This document shows positions 30,669 through 41,933 of a stretch of 64,000 nucleotides of DNA, in pieces. Every line of letters starts with the position of its first letter. The stretch's first letter is position 1. A model generated the notes under the pieces. That model did no database searches. It was not told where the DNA came from and saw only the letters and a list, made by a program, of their open reading frames with translations. Position numbers and translations under genes: made by a program. Source of the stretch: Actinomadura fibrosa (lineage in GTDB: Bacteria; Actinomycetota; Actinomycetes; Streptosporangiales; Streptosporangiaceae); the NCBI RefSeq assembly GCF_900659615.1, contig NZ_CAACUY010000005.1, positions 1 to 64,000 of the forward strand, given 5' to 3'.

Positions 30669-31850
30669 ATGATCCGGCGCCCGGTCCGCCCCGCCGTCGT
30701 GGCCGCGGCGGCGGTCCCGGTGGCGCTCGCGCTCCTGGTCGCCGTGGCCGTCACCGTCGGCCTCGGCTCGTCCGGCGCGCCGCCGTCCGGCGCCGTCCCG
30801 CCCGCGCGCGTCCTGTCCCGCTACGAGACGGCGGCGCGCGGCAACACGATCGACCGCGACTGCGGTTACAGCACCCCGCTTCCCGGACGCCCGCGCCGCA
30901 GCCTCTGGCTGTTCTGCGACTCCGCCTGGAAGGGCACCCGTCCTGGCCTCTGGCTCGGCGCGACCGCCGCCACCGCTCCGATCGTGCCCGGCCGGGTCCC
31001 GACCGCGCTGACCGAGCTTCCTGCACCGGGCGCACCTGGGCGCCCGCCTTCCGCGCCCGCCCGCGAGGACGGACCGCCCCAGGGCATGCTGAGCCCGCCG
31101 TCCGGCCTCGTCCTGCCGGGCGGCGCGCCCTGCCAGGTGCCCGGGACGGCCTACAGCGCCTCATGGGTGTCCGGTGCCGCCAGACCGCCGGGGACGGACG
31201 AGGTACTGCTTACCTTCACCGACGTGTGCGTCCAGGGCACGACCATCAGCACGCAAGGCTTCGGGCTCGTCACCTACCGGCCCGCCGACAACACCCTCCA
31301 CGGCCGCATCCGCCTCTTCTCCGCCCCCGCCGGGCTGCCGTTCCAGCAGAACCTCGGCTCACCGGTCTTCAGGAACGGTCACCTGTACCTGTTCGGGTCC
31401 GTCTGCGACACCTCCGCGTTCGGCGGCTGCCGGGGCGGCCGCGTGACCCTCGCGCGCGTCCGCGCCAGCGCGGACGCCTGGCGCGACCCCGGGGCCTACG
31501 AGTACTGGACGCCCGGCGGCTGGACCAGGGACGCCGGGCAGGCCCGGACGGTCGTCTACGGTGCCGCCCCGACGGGCGTCCACATCGAGGACTTCTCGGC
31601 CCTCGGCAAGGGTTTGGTGCTCGTCGAGCAGCGGGGGCTGGCCGCCGAGTTCCGGGTCTGGCGGGCGCCCGCTCCCGAAGGCCCCTGGCACGCCGTCCGG
31701 GACGGCAAACTACCCTGCGCAGGCGGAAGCGGCATCGACCAGTGCCGGGCGCTCATCGGCCATCCGGAACTCAGCACCCGTGAGGCCCTGCTCCTGTCGT
31801 ACTACAACCCGGCCGACCGCCACATCAGCGTCCGCGCCGTCCCCTGGTGA
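30669..31850 (+). CDS. Membrane-anchored or secreted beta-propeller-like protein (DUF4185-like)
   Basis: 393 residues from ATG 30669 with GGAAGG upstream. The N-terminus is basic followed by a 22-residue hydrophobic helix (about 9-34), either a signal anchor or signal peptide; no lipobox is visible. The rest has repeated strands and segments such as RRSLWLFCDSAWKG, LTELPAPG, LGSPVFRNGHLYLFGSVC and REALLLSYYNP, like DUF4185 or glycosidase-like five-bladed propellers. Six cysteines could form disulphides outside the cell. The activity is unknown; a carbohydrate-related role is a guess. Confidence 0.65.
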   Translation: MIRRPVRPAVVAAAAVPVALALLVAVAVTVGLGSSGAPPSGAVPPARVLSRYETAARGNTIDRDCGYSTPLPGRPRRSLWLFCDSAWKGTRPGLWLGATAATAPIVPGRVPTALTELPAPGAPGRPPSAPAREDGPPQGMLSPPSGLVLPGGAPCQVPGTAYSASWVSGAARPPGTDEVLLTFTDVCVQGTTISTQGFGLVTYRPADNTLHGRIRLFSAPAGLPFQQNLGSPVFRNGHLYLFGSVCDTSAFGGCRGGRVTLARVRASADAWRDPGAYEYWTPGGWTRDAGQARTVVYGAAPTGVHIEDFSALGKGLVLVEQRGLAAEFRVWRAPAPEGPWHAVRDGKLPCAGGSGIDQCRALIGHPELSTREALLLSYYNPADRHISVRAVPW

Positions 31851-31898
31851 CCTCGCGAGGTATGGTTAGCGAACGATCATTCACAAACGGGAGGCACC

Positions 31899-32456
31899 AT
31901 GGCCGCCGGACGGCCGTTCACCGCGTCGGTCTTCATCGCCACGAGCCTGGACGGGTACATCGCCCGCGCCGACGGCGACATCGAATGGCTCACCAGCCGC
32001 GGCGAGAAGGCGGGCGACACCGGCTACGACGACTTCGCCGCCGGCGTCGACACGCTCGTCATCGGGCGGGGCACCTATGAGAAGGTCCTCACGTTCGGGG
32101 AGTGGCCCTACGAGGGCAAGCGCGTGGCGGTCCTCAGCACGCGGCTCCCCGAGGACGCCGACCCACGCGTCACCGTCCACCGCGACCTCGGCGCGCTCAT
32201 GCGGGACCTCACCGGGCACGGCGCCCGCCGCGTCTACGTCGACGGCGGCCAGGTGATCCAGGCGTTCCTGCGCGCGGGGCTGCTCGACGACCTGACGATC
32301 ACCACCGTTCCCGTCCTGCTGGGCGGCGGCCTCCCGCTGTTCGGCGCGCTGGACGGCGACGTCGGCCTCGTCCACCGCTCGACGCGCGTCCTCGGCGCGG
32401 GGCTCGTCCAGTCGTCCTACACCGTGGAGGGCACGGCGGCGGGTGCCGGAGCGTGA
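31899..32456 (+). CDS. Dihydrofolate reductase-like (RibD C-terminal domain) protein
   Basis: 185 residues from ATG 31899 with a GGGAGG ribosome site. It begins FTASVFIATSLDGYIARADGDIEWL and contains VIGRGTYEKVLTF, a cofactor-side GHGARRVYVDGGQVIQAFL and the end TTVPVLLGGGLPLFG. This is the DHFR/RibD_C fold that binds NADPH. Members are rarely true folate enzymes; more likely a general reductase. A second, more distant family member lies at 61867-62430. Convergent with the hemerythrin gene. Confidence 0.88.
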   Translation: MAAGRPFTASVFIATSLDGYIARADGDIEWLTSRGEKAGDTGYDDFAAGVDTLVIGRGTYEKVLTFGEWPYEGKRVAVLSTRLPEDADPRVTVHRDLGALMRDLTGHGARRVYVDGGQVIQAFLRAGLLDDLTITTVPVLLGGGLPLFGALDGDVGLVHRSTRVLGAGLVQSSYTVEGTAAGAGA

Positions 32457-32478
32457 GCGGGCGCCGGTGGGGCGATCG

Positions 32479-33108
32479 TCATACGGTCCACAGGCGGCGC
32501 TTGCGGTAGCGAGGTTCCCACCGCAGCCGGTTGAGCTCGCGCAGCGAGTCGGGCAGGGCGGTCAGGAACCGGCTGCGCTCGATCGGCGCGATCCCGTCCA
32601 CGATCCACGGCACGAACGTCTCCGGTCCCGCCGCGCACTGCCGCCGCCGGACGGCCTCGGCGTAGTCCCGCCAGTCGTCGGGGCCGAGGACCGAGCGCGC
32701 CAGCCGCAGCGCGCCCGTCTCCTCGTGCCGCATGTGGACGTCCAGCGCCGTCCGCAGCGCGTGGACGGCGCCCGCGAGGTCGCCGCCGTCCTCCAGTGCC
32801 GTGTCGTCCAGCGCCGCGTCCACCGCGACGAGCAGCGACGCGACGCGGGCGTGCTCGGCCTCCATCTCCCGCAGGACGGCGAGGTCGGCGGGCCGCACCG
32901 CGGCCGCGCAGGCGACGCGCGGCCACAGTTCGGCGTCCTCCACCTCGTGGTGCAGGTGGAGCTGCTGCTTGAAGTTCTCCCAGCCCTCCCGGACGTGCGG
33001 CGCGCGGGCCTTGCCCGCCGCGACGGCCGCCGCGAGGCGCTCCAGGTCGCGGCGGAAGGCGTCGTGCGCCGCGTGAAGGACCGTGAGGTCGGCCGCTTCC
33101 GGGAGCAT
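32479..33108 (-). CDS. Hemerythrin HHE-domain protein
   Basis: 209 residues from ATG 33108 (a GTG six codons upstream is possible). The four-helix HHE motif shows the expected iron ligands: an early HAAHDAFRRDLERL, HLHHEVEDAELWP, an EHARV helix and HMRHEETGALRL. The C-terminal 60 residues (PWIVDGIAPIERSRFLTALP) are a family-typical tail. It probably binds a di-iron centre and senses or handles O2 or NO in the cytoplasm. There is no good ribosome site, so a short-leader mRNA is likely. Confidence 0.87.
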   Translation of the reverse strand: MLPEAADLTVLHAAHDAFRRDLERLAAAVAAGKARAPHVREGWENFKQQLHLHHEVEDAELWPRVACAAAVRPADLAVLREMEAEHARVASLLVAVDAALDDTALEDGGDLAGAVHALRTALDVHMRHEETGALRLARSVLGPDDWRDYAEAVRRRQCAAGPETFVPWIVDGIAPIERSRFLTALPDSLRELNRLRWEPRYRKRRLWTV

Positions 33109-33215
33109 GGTCGCTGATGTCGTCACATAAGTAATGAGGGAGCGGGAGCGGCTTTTGTGACGCCGGGCGGCGGCGCCGTGGCGCAGCTCACATCCGGCGG
33201 CGGATCGGCGGGGGG

Positions 33216-34418
33216 TCAGGGGCGGGCGAGCGTCCGGCCGACGACGACGCTGAGGACCCGGACGCCGTGCGTGGAGCCGGGGGCGATGCCGCTGAGGTCC
33301 TGGACGCGGCGGAGGCGGTAGTCCAGCGTCCGCGGATGGACGCTCAGGGCCGACGCCGTGCGCAGCCGGTTCATGTCGTTGCGGTAGTAGGCGTCCAGCG
33401 TGGCGACGAGGTCCGGTCCGGCGGACAGCGCGTCCCCGATCTCCCGCAGCCATTTCTCCGCCTCGGGGACGTGGGCGACGCCGAGCTCCAGGAAGACGTC
33501 GGGCAGGGCGTGCAGGCGGCACGGCACGTCTTGCAGTGGCGCCGCGCGGCTGACGCGGCGGGCGTGGGCGGCGGTGCGGGCGAGGGATCCGGTGGCGCCG
33601 TCGCCGACACCGACCGCGCAGGGCCGTCCCACCGCGTCGGCGAAGTCGCGCACCAGCGCGAGCGCGCGGTCCTCCGCCCCGCACACCGCCGCCAGGGCCT
33701 GGCCCGGCGCCTTCCCCGGAGTCTCGGGTCCATGGACGGGCAGCAGCGCCACCATCTCGTCCGGGACGTCCCATCTGACCGGTGCTCCGTGGCGCTGGAG
33801 CAGGGCCTCGGTGACAGCTCTGCGCCGCCGTCTGGACGGATGCGGGCGCTTCGGCACGCGGACCACCGCCACCAGGTAGCGCGGGTGGAGGGGCATCGCG
33901 ACGGCCTCGGCGAACTGCGCCGCGGCCGGGTCGTCGGTGAGCAGGGCCTCGGCGAGCATCCGGACGCGGCCGGCGAAGGACAACCGGCGGTGCTGGCCCG
34001 CCAGGTAGCCCGCCATGTAGGCGTTGGAGCCCCGCGTCCCCTGCGGGCCGAACCACCTCATCAGGCACATGAGGTCGCCGCCGTCGTCCGGGCCGGCCGG
34101 CTCGTGGATCTCGCGCAGCATCAGCCGGGTGTGCGCGACGATCAGCTGCTTGTGCGCGGGCAGCGGCAGCCCCAGCTCCGCGCGCCGCTCCCCGACCGAC
34201 GCCATGTACGCGAGGTCGCCGTCGGTCAGGGGGACGGCGTCCGAGGCGAGCTCGATCGTCCTGCGCCTCAGCCAGACCGAGTAGTCCATCGCCTCCACCC
34301 GCGACCGCGCATCGCGTTCCAGCAGGCGGTAGTCCTCGACCTCGCTCCGATAGACGCCGACCGCGGCCCGCGCGTTGGCCTCCACGCGACCGCTGAGCTC
34401 GGCGATGAGACTTCCCAT
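33216..34418 (-). CDS. PucR/CdaR-family transcriptional regulator
   Basis: 400 residues from ATG 34418 with AGGAGG upstream. The C-terminal PucR HTH_30 is clear (LVATLDAYYRNDMNRLRTASALSVHPRTLDYRLRRVQDLSGI, near residues 335-378), and a GGDEF-like middle region precedes it. The N-terminal 150 residues are helical (RsbRD/RsbT co-antagonist-like, with LRRRTIELASDAV). Such regulators control purine, sugar or aromatic catabolism. No obvious target operon is adjacent, so the target is unknown. Confidence 0.87.
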   Translation of the reverse strand: MGSLIAELSGRVEANARAAVGVYRSEVEDYRLLERDARSRVEAMDYSVWLRRRTIELASDAVPLTDGDLAYMASVGERRAELGLPLPAHKQLIVAHTRLMLREIHEPAGPDDGGDLMCLMRWFGPQGTRGSNAYMAGYLAGQHRRLSFAGRVRMLAEALLTDDPAAAQFAEAVAMPLHPRYLVAVVRVPKRPHPSRRRRRAVTEALLQRHGAPVRWDVPDEMVALLPVHGPETPGKAPGQALAAVCGAEDRALALVRDFADAVGRPCAVGVGDGATGSLARTAAHARRVSRAAPLQDVPCRLHALPDVFLELGVAHVPEAEKWLREIGDALSAGPDLVATLDAYYRNDMNRLRTASALSVHPRTLDYRLRRVQDLSGIAPGSTHGVRVLSVVVGRTLARP

Positions 34419-34537
34419 GTCCGGCCTCCTCGTCTGTGACCGGGCCCCCCGGCGCTCCGGCGGGGCGCCTCCCGGCCTCTGATCTCAGGTCCTATTCGCC
34501 GCCGCGGCCGCCGCGGATCACCGGCACCGCGCCTTGA

Positions 34538-35398
34538 TCAGGTGGCGCCGTCGGGGGCGCCGCGACCCCGCAGGTGGCGGGCGATGGCCGCGTCGATTCC
34601 GTCCAGGACGATCGCGAGGCCGCCCTCGAACGCCTCACGCGCGGCCCGCTCCAGATAGGGGACGTCCTCGGCGGGAGCACCGTCGGCCTGCGTGTCGGTG
34701 GCCTCGTCGAAAGTCTGGGTGGAGGCGCCCTCGGTGTCGAGCCAGGCGACCTTCGGGTAGCGCTCGGCGAAGTCGGGGGCGAGCTCCAGCAGCACCTGGG
34801 TGCGGGAGAACCACCACTGGTCCTCCGTCAGCCCGGTGGCGCGGACCGCCTCCCGCGACTCGGCGACCGTCTGGGCGGCGCCGCGCACCACGCTGGACAG
34901 CGTCGAAACGGCGCGCCTCACCGCGGGCGCCGGGAGGCCCGTCGCGGACAGGACGCCGAGCAGCGTCTCCAGCACGCCGTACTCGTTCGGCCCCAGCACG
35001 GGACGGGCCTGCGAGACCTGGAGCATCCACGGATGCCGCAGGTAGAACGCCCAGGAGTCCTCGGCCCAGGACGTGACCGCCGCGCGCCAGCCGAGCTCGG
35101 TCGGGTAGGACGCGGGCAATTCCGCGAGCGCGCGGTCGTACATGAGGTCGACCAGCTCGTTCTTGCCGGGGACGTAGGTGTACAGGGCCATCGCCGTGCG
35201 CCCGAGCCGCTCCCCCACGGCGCGCATCGACAGCGCCGCCATGCCCTCCGCATCGGCGACCGCGATGGCCGTCGCCACGATGACGTCCACGCTCAGGCCC
35301 GGTTTCGGACCCGGCCCGGACGGGCGGCGACCGGTCTCCGCGCCCCACAGCAGGTCCATCGAGCGGCGCGCGTCCCCCTGCCCGGCGAAGACGACCAC
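34538..35398 (-). CDS. TetR-family repressor (tetracycline-repressor C-terminal type)
   Basis: 286 residues from GTG 35398 with AAGGAG upstream. The HTH lies at about 35-80 (VDVIVATAIAVADAEGMAALSMRAVGERLGRTAMALYTYVPGKNELVDLM). The long C-terminal domain with DSWAFYLRHPWMLQVSQARP fits the TetR_C tetracycline repressor-like group. An N-terminal 30-residue extension (MDLLWGAETGRRPSGPGPKPGLS) is usual in this subgroup. It is divergent from the UvrA-like ATPase gene with 76 bp between starts, so it very likely represses it. Confidence 0.92.
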   Translation of the reverse strand: MVVFAGQGDARRSMDLLWGAETGRRPSGPGPKPGLSVDVIVATAIAVADAEGMAALSMRAVGERLGRTAMALYTYVPGKNELVDLMYDRALAELPASYPTELGWRAAVTSWAEDSWAFYLRHPWMLQVSQARPVLGPNEYGVLETLLGVLSATGLPAPAVRRAVSTLSSVVRGAAQTVAESREAVRATGLTEDQWWFSRTQVLLELAPDFAERYPKVAWLDTEGASTQTFDEATDTQADGAPAEDVPYLERAAREAFEGGLAIVLDGIDAAIARHLRGRGAPDGAT

Positions 35399-35409
35399 GG
35401 CATGACTCC

Positions 35410-35420
35410 TTATGGCATAA
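35410..35420. promoter_or_regulatory. Small palindrome TTATG-G-CATAA between TetR and UvrA-like genes
   Basis: Perfect 5-bp arms around one base, 12 bp from the TetR start. It may be an operator core or overlap a -10 region. Confidence 0.3.
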
Positions 35421-35474
35421 ACTAATCCGCGAACACGATCGTTTTACGCGCTAAGCCTACGGTGGAGGAACACG

Positions 35475-37754
<2,280 letters not shown>

Positions 37755-37806
37755 TCCGCCCTCGACCCTGCTCCCGAACAGCCCATCCCGATCGCTGGAG
37801 GTCCCC

Positions 37807-38709
37807 ATGTCGCGGGCACTGCCCGTCCGCCGCGTCCACGTCGTCCGCGCCGGGAACGTCACACCGCACATGCGGCGGGTCGTCCTCGGCGGGGACGACC
37901 TCGCCGACCTCGTCCTGGACGGTCCCGACCAGCAGGTGAAGCTGTACTTTCCGAAGCCGGGCCAGCGCGAGCCGCGCCTCCCCGAGCCGGGGGACGACGG
38001 CGACTGGGCGGGCTGGTACCAGCGCCTGGTCGCCCTCCCCGAGGACGAGCGGCCCTGGGCCCGCAGCTACACGCTCCGCGCCCACGACCCGGCCGAGCAC
38101 ACCGTCACCGTCGACTTCGTCCTCCACCCCAACGCCGGACCCGCGACCAGATGGGCGGCGGCGGCCGCGCCCGGTGCCGCGCTCGGCATGTTCGGGCCCT
38201 CCCCCGACTTCGCCCGGCGGGTCCCGCTCACGGCGTCGTTCGCGTCCGCCCGCCAGGTGCTTCTGGCCGGAGACGAGACCGCCGTCCCCGCGCTCGGCAC
38301 CCTCGCCGAGGCACTCCCCGAAGGGCTGCCCACCGTCGCCTACATCGAGACCGCAGGCCCCGAAGACGAGGTCGCCTTCCCCACCCGCGGCGACCTGACC
38401 GTCCACTGGCTGCACCGTGGTGACACACCCGCAGGGCGGGCCGGGCTGCTCGGCGCCGCGGTCCGCGCCGCCGACCTCCGGCCGGACGGCCTCTTCGCCT
38501 GGCTCGCCGGGGAGGCGGGCGCCGTCCGCGATCTACGGCGCCACCTCGTCGGCGACCGCGGCGTCCCGAAGAACCGGATCGACTTCGCCGGATACTGGCG
38601 GCTCGACCTCACCCAGGACGACGCGCCCACCGACGCCGACATGGCGGAAGCGAGAGAGCGCCTAGCCGACGCCGCAGAAGCCGAAACGACCAAGACCAGC
38701 GCGCTCTAG
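37807..38709 (+). CDS. Siderophore-interacting protein (FAD/NAD(P)H ferric-siderophore reductase)
   Basis: 300 residues from ATG 37807 with TGGAGG upstream. The FAD-binding barrel has RSYTLRAHDPAEHTVTVDFVLH with the RxYT motif at about 85-88. A FGPSPDFARRV segment links to the NAD(P)-binding SIP domain (QVLLAGDETAVPALGTLAEAL, then FAWLAGEAGAVRDLRRHLV and a final GYWRLDLT). The family (ViuB/FscN-like) releases iron from ferric siderophores in the cytoplasm. The gap from the UvrA-like gene is 52 bp on the same strand, so co-transcription is possible. Confidence 0.93.
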   Translation: MSRALPVRRVHVVRAGNVTPHMRRVVLGGDDLADLVLDGPDQQVKLYFPKPGQREPRLPEPGDDGDWAGWYQRLVALPEDERPWARSYTLRAHDPAEHTVTVDFVLHPNAGPATRWAAAAAPGAALGMFGPSPDFARRVPLTASFASARQVLLAGDETAVPALGTLAEALPEGLPTVAYIETAGPEDEVAFPTRGDLTVHWLHRGDTPAGRAGLLGAAVRAADLRPDGLFAWLAGEAGAVRDLRRHLVGDRGVPKNRIDFAGYWRLDLTQDDAPTDADMAEARERLADAAEAETTKTSAL

Positions 38710-38821
38710 ACACCGGGACCCCCGCCCAGCCCTCACCTTGCCATCGCCCGCTCGACCGTCCGGAACGAGAGGGAGCCTGGTCGACCTCGCCACCTCCGGT
38801 CTGGCGCGGACGGGACGTGCG

Positions 38822-39235
38822 TCAGCGGGAGACGGACAAGGTCGCCAGGTAGTGCGGGTTGGTCATGATGCCGAGGATGTTGCCGAAGGGATCGACGACG
38901 GAGGCGGTGACGAAGCGGTCACCGCGGGCGATGCGCGGCTGATGCTCCTTCGCGCCCATCGACAGCAGCTTCGCGAGCGTCCCGTCCAGGTCGTCGACGT
39001 GCCAGTAGAGGATCGCGCCGCCCACGCCGGACGCCTCGCCGTCGGGCGCGAAGCGACGGTGGACCAGGCCGAGTTCGTGCTCGTGGTCGCCGACGCGGAA
39101 CTCGCAGTAGGCGGGGGCGCCGTCGGGCCCGGGACGCTCGAAGTAAGGGGCGATGCCGAGCAACTCCGTGTACCAGCGCTTCGCGGCGTCGAGGTCGTCC
39201 GTCCAGAAGTTCGTGGTGGCGGGTCCGCGCAACAT
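38822..39235 (-). CDS. VOC-superfamily (glyoxalase/bleomycin resistance-like) protein
   Basis: 137 residues from ATG 39235. Two beta-alpha-beta-beta-beta modules are visible: TNFWTDDLDAAKRWYTELLGI with YFERP and CEFRVGDHEHELGLVHR, then LYWHVDDLDGTLAKLLSMGAKE, VTASVVDPFGNILGIM. The second module keeps the DPFGN turn of metal-dependent members. The reaction is unknown (lyase, dioxygenase or drug-binding). It is divergent from a WYL regulator with a TAGG-N11-CCTA palindrome between them. Confidence 0.9.
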   Translation of the reverse strand: MLRGPATTNFWTDDLDAAKRWYTELLGIAPYFERPGPDGAPAYCEFRVGDHEHELGLVHRRFAPDGEASGVGGAILYWHVDDLDGTLAKLLSMGAKEHQPRIARGDRFVTASVVDPFGNILGIMTNPHYLATLSVSR

Positions 39236-39283
39236 GGGGTGCTCCTTCTCGTTCGGTGCCGATGCCCATGACGCTAGGGCGCC

Positions 39284-39306
39284 ACTAGGTCATTGAACGT
39301 CCTAGT
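39284..39306. promoter_or_regulatory. Predicted WYL-regulator operator ACTAGG-N11-CCTAGT
   Basis: Perfect 6-bp arms (39284-39289 and 39301-39306) with an 11-nt spacer sit between the VOC gene and the WYL regulator, 12 nt before the latter's ATG. Half-sites and spacing match the site at 2285-2303 upstream of the paralogous regulator. Confidence 0.65.
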
Positions 39307-39317
39307 AGGACGTGAGA

Positions 39318-40307
39318 ATGAGATCCATGCGCGATCCCTCCGGACGGCTGCTGCGGCTGCTGTCCCTCCTCCAGACCCCGCGCGAGTGGTCGGGCACCGA
39401 GCTGTCCGAGCGCCTCGGCGTCACCGCCCGCACCATCAGGCGGGACATCGACCGGTTGCGCGAGCTGGGCTATCCCGTGCGCGCGACCCACGGCAACACC
39501 GGCGGCTACCGGCTGACCGCCGGCGCCGGGATGCCGCCGCTGCTGCTGGACGACGAGGAGGCCGTCGCCATCGCCATCGGCTTGCGCGCCGCCGAGGCGA
39601 TCTCCATCGCCGGCATCGAGGAGACCGCGCCGCGCGCGCTGGCCAAGCTGGAGCAGGTCCTCCCCCACCGGCTGCGGCGCCGCGTGACCGAGCTGGCGCA
39701 AGGCGCCGTCACCCTGCCCCCGCAGGACGGCGGCGTCCCGGCCGCCGACCCCGGCACGCTCGCCGTGCTCGCCGCCGCCTGCGCCCGGCGCGAGAAGATC
39801 CGCTTCGCCTACACACGAGCCGACGGGGACGAGTCGCGGCGGCTGGTGGAGCCGCACCGGCTCGTGGCCGCGGGACGCCGCTGGTACCTGGTCGCCCACG
39901 ACGAGGCCCGCGCGGCCCCGCGGCTGTTCCGCGCGGAAAGGATCACCGAACCGTTCCCGACCGGCGTCCGCGCCCCGGAACGCGAGCTGCCCGGTGGCGC
40001 GGACGCGGCGTCCTGGGCGATGGACTCGCTGGCGGGCGGCTCCGGCACGATCCGGGCCAGGCTGCGGCTGCACCTGCCGATCGAGGAGGCGGCGCCGCTG
40101 GTCACGGCGTGGCAAGGCGTCCTGGAAGCGGTCGACGACACGTCCTGCCTGCTGCACACGCGGTCCGACTCGATGCGCTTCCTCGCCTACCGGATCACGC
40201 TGCTGAACGTCGACTACACGCTCCTCGACCCGCCCGAACTGGCCGACCACCTGGCCACCATCGCCGACCGAGCCACCCGAGCCATCCACCCGTTCAAAAC
40301 CCCATGA
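39318..40307 (+). CDS. YafY-type HTH/WYL-domain transcriptional regulator
   Basis: 329 residues from ATG 39318; GTG 39312 and ATG 39327 are also in frame. The N-terminal HTH_11 (LLRLLSLLQTPREWSGTELSERLGVTARTIRRDIDRL), WYL core (HRLVAAGRRWYLVAHDEARAAPRLFRAERI) and C-terminal WCX domain are arranged as in the regulator at 1301-2263, with long stretches of near-identity (GGYRLTAGAGMPPLLLDDEEAVAIAIGLR). It is divergent from the VOC gene, which it probably controls together with itself. Confidence 0.92.
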   Translation: MRSMRDPSGRLLRLLSLLQTPREWSGTELSERLGVTARTIRRDIDRLRELGYPVRATHGNTGGYRLTAGAGMPPLLLDDEEAVAIAIGLRAAEAISIAGIEETAPRALAKLEQVLPHRLRRRVTELAQGAVTLPPQDGGVPAADPGTLAVLAAACARREKIRFAYTRADGDESRRLVEPHRLVAAGRRWYLVAHDEARAAPRLFRAERITEPFPTGVRAPERELPGGADAASWAMDSLAGGSGTIRARLRLHLPIEEAAPLVTAWQGVLEAVDDTSCLLHTRSDSMRFLAYRITLLNVDYTLLDPPELADHLATIADRATRAIHPFKTP

Positions 40308-40629
40308 CCACCGCACGCCACCGGAACACCTGATCCCTTGACCGCCCCGAACCGCCCGGGCATCCAGGATCCGTGACAATCGCGCGCCATCCGCTCGTCC
40401 GGACATTACGCGGCGAGCACCTGCCCGGGGCCGTGATGCTCCCGCGCCGCCCGGAGGGTCCGGGCGGCCATGGCAGCCGTCCGTGCATCGAGTCCGTGAG
40501 AAGCCCGCGTCGACCACCTGCCCGGGCCTGCGCCGCCTCGGGTGGCTGGGTCCAGGGCCCTCGCGCGCCGTTCGTTCGTCGAGTGCGTGAGGATTGCGCG
40601 GCGAACGCCTGTCCGGAGGCCGGTGACAC
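40308..40629. other. Non-coding gap with three degenerate repeats
   Basis: No gene is supported here. Three loosely related segments begin near 40409, 40507 and 40598, each built on a CGgCGAaCaCCTGcCCgGgGCC pattern in degenerate form. It lies between the convergent ends of the WYL regulator and an MFS gene. No clear terminator is seen. Confidence 0.4.
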
Positions 40630-41874
40630 TCACGCGGGGCCCGGGCGTTGGTCAGCGTCGATGAGTGGGGGCGGGGTCGTTGCATCGTTGGCCGGGTGCG
40701 GGTCGTCTGGATTGTCGGGGTCGTCGCGTAGGCCGGGGGCTAGGGCGATCGTGACCGCGACGGATGCCGCGGCCATGGCGGTCATCGCCGTCGCGGCCGA
40801 GGTCCACTGCGCGACGGCACCGGCGAGGCCCGCGCCGACGCCCTGCATCGCGAGCATGCCGGACGAGTGCAGGCCGAGCGCGTGCCCGCTCAGACCGTCG
40901 GGGGTGAGGGCCATCAGCCGGTCCTGGAGCAGCAGCGTCGCGGAGTAGCCGACGCAGGCGAGCACCACGGCCGCGACCGCGAGCGGCAGCGGCGGATGCC
41001 ACGCGAAGATCAGGAACGGGGCGGCCAGCAGCAGCCGGAGCGGGGCGTCGAGCCGCCGCCTCCAGTGCGGCGGGACGAACCGCCCGGTCAGGACGTCGCC
41101 CGCGAGCATGCCGAGCGCGCTGAAGGCGAACAGCAGGCCCGCGTGGTCGGGCGCGTAGGGGACGTAGAGGGACTCGCAGCCGACGATCAGGCCGTTGGGC
41201 ACCCAGAGCGCGAGGTAGACGTAGCGGCGGGGCGGCGACGACCACAGCCGGGCGTTGTCGCGCCAGGTGTCGGCGGGCGACGGGCGCCCGGTCGCGCGGG
41301 GCGGGCGGGCGGCGAGGCCCCACCGGGCGACCGCCGCGGTCGCGAGGTACAGGGCCGCGCCGGTCAGCAGCGTGCCGCGCGGAGACAGGACGGCGACGAG
41401 CACGCCGCCGACCGCGAAGCCGGCGATCTGCATGAGGCCCGCCGACATGTTGAGCACCGAGCGTCCGAGCAGGTAGCCGTCGCGGGCGAGCAGCTCGTTG
41501 AGCAGGCCGTAGCGCACGCCGCCGCCCAGCGACGCGGTCACCCCCAGGCCGAGCAGGACGGCGAAGACCGCCCAGATGGGCAGGCCCGGGACGGCCTGGA
41601 CGGCGGTGGCCGCGCCGAAGAGCAGCGCCAGGCCGGTCAGCGCGGTGCGCGGCGGCAGCCGATCGGCCGCCGACAGCAGCGTCGTCGCGCCGACGAGCTG
41701 GGCGAGGGACGGTCCGAACATGGCGAGGGAGGACAGCAGCGGCGAGCCGGTCGAGGTGTAGACGAGGAGGCCGAGGCCCAGGCCGCTCACGGTCTGGGCC
41801 GCCGTCTGCCCGGCGGACACCAGGAAGAGCGGGGTGAACTCCGGGGTGCCGAAGAGTTCTCGGTACGTGCGCAT
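40630..41874 (-). CDS. MFS transporter (12 TM)
   Basis: 414 residues from ATG 41874 (MRTYRELFGTPEFTPLFLVSA). About 12 hydrophobic helices are present with a short central basic loop (RPPRATGRPSPADTWRDNARLW). The pattern resembles the MFS_1/enterobactin-exporter-like (EntS) group often found in actinomycetes. The C-terminal tail is Asp/Pro-rich and outside the membrane. It is divergent from an ArsR-like regulator whose predicted operator abuts the regulator's start codon, so it is probably a regulated efflux pump. Confidence 0.88.
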   Translation of the reverse strand: MRTYRELFGTPEFTPLFLVSAGQTAAQTVSGLGLGLLVYTSTGSPLLSSLAMFGPSLAQLVGATTLLSAADRLPPRTALTGLALLFGAATAVQAVPGLPIWAVFAVLLGLGVTASLGGGVRYGLLNELLARDGYLLGRSVLNMSAGLMQIAGFAVGGVLVAVLSPRGTLLTGAALYLATAAVARWGLAARPPRATGRPSPADTWRDNARLWSSPPRRYVYLALWVPNGLIVGCESLYVPYAPDHAGLLFAFSALGMLAGDVLTGRFVPPHWRRRLDAPLRLLLAAPFLIFAWHPPLPLAVAAVVLACVGYSATLLLQDRLMALTPDGLSGHALGLHSSGMLAMQGVGAGLAGAVAQWTSAATAMTAMAAASVAVTIALAPGLRDDPDNPDDPHPANDATTPPPLIDADQRPGPA

Positions 41875-41913
41875 GGACGGGAGTGTCCGGCCCGTCGTCC
41901 GGCGGGCGTTAGA

Positions 41914-41933
41914 GTTTCGCGGGAGGGCGAAAC
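41914..41933. promoter_or_regulatory. Predicted operator GTTTCGC-N6-GCGAAAC
   Basis: Perfect 7-bp arms (41914-41920 and 41927-41933) end exactly at the base before the regulator ATG at 41934. The site lies 40 bp from the divergent MFS start. Confidence 0.7.
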
